From: Clostridia bacterium
GTDB lineage: Bacteria; Bacillota; Clostridia; Oscillospirales; CAG-272
NCBI GenBank assembly: GCA_017621755.1
Contig: JAGASL010000010.1
Span: 1 to 50,519, forward strand
DNA: 50,519 nt
Reading direction: 5' to 3'
Shown: piece by piece, positions 1 through 6,403 of the stretch
Layout: each line of letters opens with the position of its first letter
Numbering within the stretch: the stretch's first letter is position 1
Made by a program: the position numbers and the translations under genes
The notes under the pieces: generated by a model
What the model saw: only the letters and a program-made list of their open reading frames with translations
Told to the model about the DNA's origin: nothing
Databases searched by the model: none

Positions 1-708
1 CCTGCGGTTATTACATTCGTATTTTTAAGCATTTCGATCATGGCGGTGTATCCCGTTATCTTCTCAAGCATTAACCATATGTCCGAAGCTGCTGAAAAAA
101 GAGAGGTCGAAACACAAAACAAGCTGCTTGTAGCGCAGATCGAAGCGGAAAGTGCCCAGCTTGTGGCGGACAGTCAATCAAGACACGATAGACGTCACCA
201 CAATCTCATTATGCTTGGCTTGGCGAAAGACGGAGATTATGAAAGTCTTCAAGAATATCTTGAAAGTCTCGTAGAGGATGATAACAAGGTATGGGGCGAA
301 ACAAGATACTGTGAGAATACCACGATAAATATGATTTTGACCATGTATAAAAGACGGGCAAAAGAAAACGGTATCTCCGTAAAGATCTCCGCCAAAGCAA
401 GTAATAACCTTGCAATTCCTCCGCACGATCTCGTTATTGTAATTGCCAATCTCTTTGAAAATGCGATCAATGCAACCGCAAAACTGAAAGGTAAAGGCAA
501 AAATATTGATATTCAAATTAAGGACAACCCCGAACGGTTGCTTATTAAGATAGACAATCCGTGCAGGGCAAATCTGAGCTTTGATGAAACGCTCTACGGC
601 ATCGGTATTCGCTCGGTGATCACCACCACGACCAAGTACGAAGGTATGTACGATTTCACCGCCGAGGACGGTGTGTTTTCCGCCAAAATCATCCTGAATT
701 TGAGATAA
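1..708 (+). CDS. Sensor histidine kinase, GHKL type (5' end outside window)
   Basis: The frame is open from base 1, so the start lies upstream of the window; the first internal ATG is at 40. The visible part begins with the end of a hydrophobic segment, then a coiled-coil-like linker, a phospho-acceptor box of the RHDRRHH type and a GHKL ATP-binding domain with an N box (ANLFENAINA) and a glycine box (YGIGIRSV). This is the AgrC/LytS-like class of membrane kinases that usually pair with a LytTR response regulator; no such partner is visible here. The kinase domain appears complete and ends naturally at TAA 706-708. The signal sensed cannot be told because the sensor part is missing. Confidence 0.85.
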   Translation, partial: PAVITFVFLSISIMAVYPVIFSSINHMSEAAEKREVETQNKLLVAQIEAESAQLVADSQSRHDRRHHNLIMLGLAKDGDYESLQEYLESLVEDDNKVWGETRYCENTTINMILTMYKRRAKENGISVKISAKASNNLAIPPHDLVIVIANLFENAINATAKLKGKGKNIDIQIKDNPERLLIKIDNPCRANLSFDETLYGIGIRSVITTTTKYEGMYDFTAEDGVFSAKIILNLR

Positions 709-1750
709 AAATGCTGTCCTGGCAGCAGGCGCGGATTACGTGATCGCGCTCTCGCACGTTGGCTATGACGAGTCAGATGAGTTGTTTGATATCACCGATA
801 TCATCGAAAATACCGACGGATTTGATGTGGTTCTCGATGCACACGCGCATCTTGTCATCGAAAACAAAACCATCAAAGACAAGAGTGGCGACGACGTTCT
901 GCTTTCCTCTACGGGAACGAAATTTGAGTACATCGGCAAGCTCACCATCACCGAGGACGGACCCCATACCGAGCTTGTGGAAACCGCTACATACGAAAAG
1001 ACCGACGCGACCGTGGATGCGTACCTTGCCGAAATCAACGAAAGCTACGCAGAGCTTGGCAACCGTGTGATCGGTCAAAGCACGGTCACGCTGAACGACT
1101 ACGACGGCGATACTCGTCTTGTCAGAAACAGCGAAACCGCACTCGGCAATCTTTGCTCGGATGCGCTTCGTGTGATGACGGGAGCTGACGTGTCATTTGT
1201 CAACGGCGGCGGCTTGCGTGCACCAATCGAAGCAGGTGATGTCACCTTCAACGATGTTTTCTCAGTGTTCCCGTACAACAATCAAGTCGTAACGGTTGAG
1301 ATCACTGGACAAATGCTTCTCGATATGTTAGAGATGGGCGTGATGAATTACCCCGAAGAAAACGGCTCATTCCCGAGTATGTCGGGCGTGACCTTCTCGC
1401 TGAATACGAGGGTCCCCACCTCCGTCAAGACCGATGAAAACGGCTTCTTCACGGGCGTGGACGGTGACTACCGTGTGTACGGTGTCAAAGTGCTTGACAA
1501 GGAAGGCGGCGAATACCGTGATCTTGATATTAACAAGAAATACGTTCTCGCAGGCTTCAACTATCATTTGCTCTCGCAAGGTGACGGAATGGCAATGTTC
1601 AAGGATGCCAAGCCCACCCAAGCCGAGGGAACGCTTGACATCGAGCTTCTTGAAAACTACATTGTAGATCACCTCGGCGGCACCATTGGCGAGGAATACG
1701 CCGAGCCGCAAGGAAGAATTACTTTTACACACGGATATACGAACGAGTAA
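709..1750 (+). pseudogene. 5'-nucleotidase / UshA-like phosphatase, N-terminal half missing
   Basis: The reading frame opens directly after the kinase stop and already encodes the middle of a metallophosphoesterase (AAGADYVIALSHVGYDE), so homology starts mid-domain; a GTG at 740 could serve as a start but has no clear ribosome binding site. Retained are the late metal-site histidines (DAHAHLV) and the whole 5'-nucleotidase C-terminal domain with RNSETALGNLCSDA and NGGGLRAP. Missing are the signal peptide and the first metal-binding motifs (DxH, GDxxD, GNHE). Intact relatives are exported enzymes of roughly 500 residues or more that hydrolyse nucleotides or related phosphate esters. I infer a remnant created by a deletion or insertion joint at about 708-716; an assembly misjoin is the main alternative. 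Confidence 0.75.
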
Positions 1751-1762
1751 AATAATAAATAT

Positions 1763-1807
1763 AAAGGCAATCACCTCGTGCCAACTTGGCACGAGGTGAT
1801 TGCCTTT
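1763..1807. terminator. Intrinsic terminator, long perfect hairpin
   Basis: A 20-bp perfect stem (1763-1782 with 1788-1807) around a 5-base loop AACTT lies between two convergent genes. The outer A/T ends give short U runs in both directions, so it probably serves both the nucleotidase remnant and the ATPase gene. Confidence 0.8.
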
Positions 1808-1817
1808 GTGTTGAGCC

Positions 1818-3104
1818 TTAAAACCTCAACCAATCAATCATTTCCCACTTCACAAACTCGTGGAACTTTGAGAAACGGTAAGCTTCTTCGCAGATACGCC
1901 CTTTGTTGTAGCAAATAAAGAAAGTAAAGTCAAGCCAAAAGGCATCTTGTATGACCGCCTTGATTGCTTCAAACTCACCCTTTCCAAGATAATGCTCGTC
2001 TTTGAGAATAAGCATAGCGTAAGTATATTCGCCGTCATCGTGAACGAGGTCAAACGTAATCGTCGCTTCGCTATCCTTGTAGGGCTGTCCGTATTTGTCT
2101 TTTTTCATTACGGCGGCGGTAAAGGTCTGCGGAGTTGAAGCAACCGTCTTGCGGTCAATATATCTTCGCTTACAGAAATGGTAATATGCGTGGCGATAGC
2201 AAGCCGCAACGTATTCCTCATCGGCAACTGTCTTTATGTAAGTGAGCGATTGGGAGATCGTCTGCTCATCTACTGAACCGAGGTTGATGTCTGTTCTATT
2301 GGGATAAACAGTGTTGAACCAAATGCGGTAATAGGGATTGACAAACTTATATATCGTCTTATTGTTCTCATCCTTCCCGGCAGTAAGTATTCCGTATTCG
2401 ATCAAAGCAAAGTGTATATATTGACTATCGGGGGACAGAAGCTTTCGTAAATTATCCTCGGTGCTCAGGTTCTCGTCGATCAGATCAACAATCGCGGGTA
2501 TTCCTCCCGTAATCGCATAAAGCGCGAGAAGGTCATCGCCCTTCTTGTTGGGGAAGCACTTGCAAAGATCTGCAATCGAGAAGTATGGCACATCAATCGG
2601 TATCTCATCGTAAGTCCATTTCGTATAGTCGGGCGGAAACTCAGGAAGCTTTTCCTCGCGAGTGACGAAGATTATCAAGATAGCGCGGCGCTTTTGTGTT
2701 GCAAAATAATTTTGAAATGCTGCGGAGAATATGCTATCGGTCAGTATCTCGTCGGCATCGTCGAACGCGAAGATGTGGCAAGTGCGCTCGGATAGTTTGT
2801 TGATATTGAGGAACACATTTTTCCACGTATCCATTGGAAGTGCCGGAAGGTTATGTTCGTCCATATATTTCTGCAATCTTTCTCCAAGTAAACGTAAAGC
2901 CATCGGTTCATCAAGACCTGCAAATGAAAAATAGAAATGCTTATGCTGCTCTAACCATTCAAGGATAAGCGTAGTTTTGCCTGAACCGCGCGGACCTCGA
3001 AGATTAACATAATGATCTTTATTCTTCCAATTTCCGAAGCTCGTGTTATAGGACAAATAGAGCGTATCCAAGCGTTTCAGCAAATGTGTCCGTTTTATCT
3101 TCAT
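1818..3104 (-). CDS. AAA-family ATPase with C-terminal DUF234-like domain
   Basis: This 428-residue protein has a Walker A motif GPRGSGKTT near residue 40 and a Walker B motif (HIFAFDDADEI) near residue 112, followed by a winged-helix-like region and a C-terminal part resembling the DUF234 nuclease-like domain of the archaeal-type ATPase family. These proteins are common, often laterally transferred, and mostly of unknown role; some are suspected to be in defence or mobile-element biology. A GGAGG ribosome binding site precedes the ATG. No partner gene lies beside it, so it looks self-contained. The C-terminal domain assignment is less sure than the ATPase. Confidence 0.8.
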   Translation of the reverse strand: MKIKRTHLLKRLDTLYLSYNTSFGNWKNKDHYVNLRGPRGSGKTTLILEWLEQHKHFYFSFAGLDEPMALRLLGERLQKYMDEHNLPALPMDTWKNVFLNINKLSERTCHIFAFDDADEILTDSIFSAAFQNYFATQKRRAILIIFVTREEKLPEFPPDYTKWTYDEIPIDVPYFSIADLCKCFPNKKGDDLLALYAITGGIPAIVDLIDENLSTEDNLRKLLSPDSQYIHFALIEYGILTAGKDENNKTIYKFVNPYYRIWFNTVYPNRTDINLGSVDEQTISQSLTYIKTVADEEYVAACYRHAYYHFCKRRYIDRKTVASTPQTFTAAVMKKDKYGQPYKDSEATITFDLVHDDGEYTYAMLILKDEHYLGKGEFEAIKAVIQDAFWLDFTFFICYNKGRICEEAYRFSKFHEFVKWEMIDWLRF

Positions 3105-3293
3105 CGCGCCTCCAGTCTATCAACTTTTATAGTGCGAACTGCGCATATTTTCCCATTCTTATTGTTTTCAAGAAGGGATATACTTAGGCTGTCTACAAAT
3201 TCCCGAATGGCACAGAAAGCGCAAGGTAACTCTTGAGAGCAGACAAGACGTAGCGGTGAACTATCTGCCTACCACGGTATAACAAAAGAAAAA
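3105..3293. other. Intergenic stretch without recognised gene
   Basis: Between the ATPase start and the tRNA terminators I see the ATPase ribosome binding site and no other convincing signal. A short minus-strand frame through the tRNA can be translated here but has no start signal or recognisable domain. It may be debris of an older insertion. Confidence 0.4.
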
Positions 3294-3310
3294 GAGCAGA
3301 AGTCCTGCTC
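3284..3310 (-). terminator. Second (distal) terminator after tRNA-Pro
   Basis: On the minus strand GAGCAG, a 5-base loop and CTGCTC (3310 to 3294) are followed by a T-rich tract. It sits 20 bases beyond the main tRNA terminator and probably acts as a back-up. Confidence 0.6.
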
Positions 3311-3329
3311 CAAACAACGAAATATAGGC

Positions 3330-3375
3330 AAAAAAATATCGAGTGTTCATCACTTTCGTTATGAACACTCGATAT
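3330..3375 (-). terminator. Terminator of tRNA-Pro
   Basis: A 15-bp perfect stem (3361-3375 with 3336-3350) with a 10-base loop is followed on the minus strand by seven T residues. It begins at the last base of the tRNA CCA end, so the stem may compete with folding of the tRNA tail. Confidence 0.85.
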
Positions 3376-3450
3376 GGTCTGAGTGACAAGACTTGAACTT
3401 GCGGCCTCTACCACCCCAAGGTAGCGCGCTACCAACTGCGCCACACCCAG
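3375..3450 (-). tRNA. tRNA-Pro (anticodon GGG)
   Basis: The minus strand folds as a full cloverleaf: acceptor CTGGGTG with CACTCAG (one G-T pair), D arm GCGC..GCGC, anticodon stem CTACC/GGTAG with loop TTGGGGT, T arm GCAAG/CTTGT with loop TTCAAGT, discriminator A and an encoded CCA. The anticodon GGG reads CCC and CCU proline codons. It has its own promoter and terminators, so it is a single-gene transcription unit. The 3' side faces the accessory genes at the left of the window, as expected if the tRNA served as an integration site. Confidence 0.95.
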
Positions 3451-3474
3451 ATGCTATCTTTCAAGCACCTCTGT

Positions 3475-3503
3475 ATTATAGCACATTCGTTTTGAGAAGT
3501 CAA
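3475..3503 (-). promoter_or_regulatory. Promoter of tRNA-Pro
   Basis: On the minus strand TTGACT (3503-3498) and TATAAT (3480-3475) are 17 bp apart, and the start of transcription would fall about 15 to 20 bases before the tRNA. Confidence 0.85.
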
Positions 3504-3513
3504 GGGGTTTCTT

Positions 3514-3556
3514 AAAATCTTTTTGGAAAAATTCATGAAAATCTTTTTGGAAAAAT
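3514..3556 (-). repeat. Tandem 19-bp direct repeat upstream of the tRNA promoter (UP-like)
   Basis: The 19-bp string AAAATCTTTTTGGAAAAAT occurs at 3514-3532 and again at 3538-3556, a 24-bp period. Seen from the tRNA promoter the copies lie just upstream of the -35 box as phased A/T tracts, where RNA polymerase alpha-subunit contacts (UP elements) are usual. Confidence 0.6.
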
Positions 3557-3869
3557 GCGCGCAAGCAAGAACTCCACGTAAAAGTGTAGGTGGAGACCGG
3601 GCGCCATTCTTGTTTTTACAGAAAAATGAATATAACACTCTTGAATTGTAATAAAACAAACACAAGAAAATTGAATTATTTACAAAAACAAATCGCATTC
3701 GAATATTCAACCTAATTTAATGAATAATTAAACATATAAATATTCATTCGGCGGGAAAAACGAAAAAAATGTGAAGTGAGATTTCCTTTTTTATATGCAT
3801 AATGGGAAAATATGGTAAAATTTTATTTTGTCCTCGGGTTGCAGAAAAAAATGGTAGTAGTGGGGGGTG

Positions 3870-3878
3870 TGGTATAAT
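3870..3878 (+). promoter_or_regulatory. Extended -10 promoter of the gene at 3931
   Basis: TGG followed by TATAAT (3873-3878) is an extended -10 element; no good -35 box is present at 17 bp. A GTAGGAGA-type ribosome binding site follows before the ATG at 3931. The AT-rich 3560-3870 stretch between it and the tRNA promoter holds no recognisable gene. Confidence 0.65.
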
Positions 3879-3930
3879 ATAGAGTAGTGCTGCAAAAACA
3901 GCAAATTTCAGGATGTAGGAGACATATCAC

Positions 3931-4272
3931 ATGGTAACGCTTGGACGTGAAGAAATATTGATGATGGAGCAGGCGCATGAGCGGGAGATCAAAGAAGCGC
4001 TTGTTTCGCTTCCGGGAGTGGAAGGAATGGTGCGCTATAGGTTAACGGTGGCGGATGGCGCATCCAGAATCACGTTTGGCACGGGGTGCCGCCAAATTTT
4101 CAATTTAACGATTGAAATATGCACAGAAGAGGGCGTTTTAGAGCGATGCAAGCTCACCGATGTTACCAGAGATGAAGAGGAGGCCCTGAACGTGATGGCG
4201 AAAATGGTGATCGGCCAAGTAACACCGTTTGCAGCGCGTGAGGTAATGGAAGAATTGCTTGTGGAAAAATAA
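3931..4272 (+). CDS. Small conserved clostridial protein, DUF6514-like
   Basis: This 113-residue soluble protein carries no signal peptide or membrane segment. After an N-terminal helix it has a central beta-rich stretch (VRYRLTV, ITFGTGCRQIFNLTIEI) and a C-terminal helix (PFAAREVMEELL). The pattern recalls the DUF6514 family of Clostridia, whose members end with a similar helical motif, but I assign it from memory of the pattern only. It has its own extended -10 promoter and is separated from nrdR by another promoter. Function unknown. Confidence 0.6.
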   Translation: MVTLGREEILMMEQAHEREIKEALVSLPGVEGMVRYRLTVADGASRITFGTGCRQIFNLTIEICTEEGVLERCKLTDVTRDEEEALNVMAKMVIGQVTPFAAREVMEELLVEK

Positions 4273-4323
4273 AGTCTTGGGCGGCTTTTCTGCAAGCTTT
4301 TGCGCTTTTTTTATGCGAAGATA

Positions 4324-4352
4324 TTTACAACACGAAAAAAATGTGCTATAAT
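4324..4352 (+). promoter_or_regulatory. Promoter of the nrdR-yicC-remA-rpoZ-priA run
   Basis: TTTACA (4324-4329) and TATAAT (4347-4352) are 17 bp apart. The untranslated leader contains an imperfect inverted repeat, GTATGTC at 4362 and GACATAC at 4400, just before the AGGAGG ribosome binding site of nrdR. Confidence 0.8.
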
Positions 4353-4419
4353 AATATGAACGTATGTCGATGTGTGGAACACTTTTTCCAAAAACGTATG
4401 ACATACAGGAGGATAACAT

Positions 4420-4908
4420 ATGAAATGCCCATGTTGCGCCTCGCCTGACAGCAGGGTGCTGGATAGTCGCCCCGCAAACGAAGGGGCCAGCATCAAGCGC
4501 CGCCGTGAATGTCCGGCCTGTGGAAAGCGCTTTACGACATATGAGATCGTGGATTCTGTTCCGATCGTGGTTGTAAAAAAGGATGGCTCGCATGAGTTCT
4601 TTGATGAGCGAAAGCTGGAGGGGGGCATTATGCGCGCCTGCCAAAAGCGGCCGGTGGATGCCGGCAAGATCGTAGCCGAGATCGTTGCGGAGCTGAATAA
4701 CGGTCTGATTTCGGAGATCTCTACCAAAGAGATTGGCGAACGCGTGATGGAGAAGCTTCGCGCAAGGGACGAGGTCTCTTACGTTCGCTTTGCCTCTGTG
4801 TACCGTGAGTTTAAGGATGTGGATACCTTCCTTGCTGAGCTGAACAGTATGATCCGCGCGCGCACACGTCGCGGTAGCAAGACTGAAAAGACTGGGGAGG
4901 AAGCGTAA
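4420..4908 (+). CDS. nrdR: Transcriptional repressor NrdR
   Basis: NrdR senses ATP/dATP and represses ribonucleotide reductase genes by binding NrdR boxes. The 162-residue protein has the N-terminal zinc ribbon with Cys3, Cys6, Cys31 and Cys34, the DSR and RRRxC signature, and an ATP-cone domain from about residue 48 (VVVKKDGSHEFFDERKL). Length matches the family. AGGAGG lies 7 to 8 bases before the ATG. The stop TAA shares its last A with the ATG of yicC, indicating translational coupling. No ribonucleotide reductase gene is in the window. Confidence 0.97.
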   Translation: MKCPCCASPDSRVLDSRPANEGASIKRRRECPACGKRFTTYEIVDSVPIVVVKKDGSHEFFDERKLEGGIMRACQKRPVDAGKIVAEIVAELNNGLISEISTKEIGERVMEKLRARDEVSYVRFASVYREFKDVDTFLAELNSMIRARTRRGSKTEKTGEEA

Positions 4909-5795
4909 TGATCAAAAGCATGACCGCCTTTGGCCGCGCCACGGTGAAGGGCGAGGATAAGGATATTACCGTTGAGCTTCGTTCGGTGAACAGCCGCTAT
5001 TTTGATTGTACCGTGCGTCTGCCGCGTACGCACACGTTTCTTGAGGAAAAGGTAAAGGCTTACGTGCAGCAGTATGCCGTTTCCCGCGCGAAGGTGGATG
5101 TTTCTGTTTCCTTTGACCACCACGGTGGTGAGCTGGGCACGCTGCAGCCGGATATGAAGCTGGCTGGGGAATACGTAGCCGCCCTGCGGAAAATGCAAAG
5201 CGAGCTTGGTCTTGTAGACGATATTACCGTCATGCGTGTGGCGGAGAACCGCGACTTGTTTACCTATACGCGCCCCGAAGAGGATGCGGAGGCCGAGTGG
5301 GCCCGCGTTCGCGAGGTGCTGGCTGCCGCCATTACAGGCTACGTTGCCATGCGTGAGGCGGAAGGCAAGAAGACGGAAGCCGATATTCGTGAAAAGCTGG
5401 CAAACGTTTCTGCCTTTGCACATAGTGTAGGTGAGATCTCACGCACCGATGTTGTTGGCTACCGCGATAAGCTGGAGACGCGCTTGCGCGCGCTGCTTGC
5501 CGAGCATGATGTGGTGCCGGACGAGGCAAGGCTGCTCACGGAATGCGCTGTGTTCGCCGATAAGATTGCCATCGACGAGGAGCTGGCACGGCTGGAAAGC
5601 CATTTTTCCGCCTTTGACGATATCTGCCGCTCTGGCGAGCCTGCCGGGCGCAAGCTGGATTTCTTAATGCAGGAAATGAACAGAGAGACCAATACCATTG
5701 GCTCTAAGGCCAATAACGCACGCATTGCCCGCCTGGTGGTGGATATGAAATGCGAGCTTGAAAAGATCCGCGAGCAGATACAGAATATCGAGTGA
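4908..5795 (+). CDS. yicC: YicC/YloC family endoribonuclease
   Basis: The 295-residue protein begins with the hallmark [11 protein letters not shown] and ends with the DUF1732 region ([31 protein letters not shown]). YicC-family proteins are endoribonucleases that take part in RNA turnover. It starts inside the nrdR stop codon, and in Firmicutes it normally precedes remA and gmk; here remA follows at 10 bases but gmk does not. Full length and no unusual residues seen. Confidence 0.95.
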   Translation: MIKSMTAFGRATVKGEDKDITVELRSVNSRYFDCTVRLPRTHTFLEEKVKAYVQQYAVSRAKVDVSVSFDHHGGELGTLQPDMKLAGEYVAALRKMQSELGLVDDITVMRVAENRDLFTYTRPEEDAEAEWARVREVLAAAITGYVAMREAEGKKTEADIREKLANVSAFAHSVGEISRTDVVGYRDKLETRLRALLAEHDVVPDEARLLTECAVFADKIAIDEELARLESHFSAFDDICRSGEPAGRKLDFLMQEMNRETNTIGSKANNARIARLVVDMKCELEKIREQIQNIE

Positions 5796-5805
5796 GGAAT
5801 ACGAT

Positions 5806-6081
5806 ATGAAGTTCATCAACATCGGCTTTGGTAATATGGTGGCTGCCAACCGCGTGATCGCGCTGGCCAGCCCGGATTCCGCCCCGATCAAACGCCTGGT
5901 GCAGGACGCGAAGGACGATGGGCGCGTTATTGACGTAACCTGCGGCAGACGTACGCGCGCCGTCATCATTACCGATAGTGAGCACGTGCTGCTTTCTGCT
6001 ATTCAAACAGAGACGATTTCCAACCGCCTTGGCGATTCCGCCGCCGCAAGCGACGACGAGGATCTGCCCGAGGAAGAATAA
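5806..6081 (+). CDS. remA: RemA/DUF370 family regulator
   Basis: The ATG at 5806 follows a GAGTGAGGA ribosome binding site and gives the standard start [12 protein letters not shown]. The body ([20 protein letters not shown], then a [11 protein letters not shown] stretch) is the DUF370 fold. In Bacillus subtilis RemA is a DNA-binding activator of matrix and osmoprotection genes. The protein is 91 residues, close to the usual size, with an acidic C-terminal tail. In many Clostridia this gene is present even without known biofilm operons, so the target genes cannot be inferred. Confidence 0.9.
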   Translation: MKFINIGFGNMVAANRVIALASPDSAPIKRLVQDAKDDGRVIDVTCGRRTRAVIITDSEHVLLSAIQTETISNRLGDSAAASDDEDLPEEE

Positions 6082-6108
6082 ATTACGATAAAAACAGGAG
6101 ATACTGCC

Positions 6109-6378
6109 ATGATTAAACCTACCATTTCTGAACTGACCCATGAGGAGATCAATCGCTACGAGTTGGTGATCGCGATCGCCAAATGCGCGCGCCGTGTGAC
6201 CGACGAATACGTTGAGCAGAGAGAGCGTGCTGATCGCATGATCGCTAATCGCGAGACCGATAAGCCGCTTGCTGCTTTGATCAGCAAGGAGCACCGCGAT
6301 GAAAAGGCTGTTAAGACGGCTATCAACCGTTTTTACGATGGCCGCTATCAGGTTGTTTTGCCGACAGAAGAGGCTTGA
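6109..6378 (+). CDS. rpoZ: DNA-directed RNA polymerase subunit omega
   Basis: The 89-residue product has the omega signature NRYELVIAIAKCARRV followed by the KPLAALIS segment. Omega helps assemble the beta' subunit of RNA polymerase. An AGGAG ribosome binding site lies 8 bases before the ATG. It directly follows remA; the gmk gene that normally sits between them is absent from this cluster. The N-terminal 12 residues are a little longer than in Bacillus. Confidence 0.9.
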   Translation: MIKPTISELTHEEINRYELVIAIAKCARRVTDEYVEQRERADRMIANRETDKPLAALISKEHRDEKAVKTAINRFYDGRYQVVLPTEEA

Positions 6379-6403
6379 TCATTCTCGATAAAGGGGCCAT
6401 GCT

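Noticed and set aside
3193..3444. An 83-codon minus-strand frame running through tRNA-Pro
   Set aside because: Most of it is the tRNA and its terminators; it has no start signal.
4273..4323. A terminator between the small DUF6514-like gene and nrdR
   Set aside because: GCAA/TTGC near 4292 with a following T run gives only a 4-bp stem, too weak to call.
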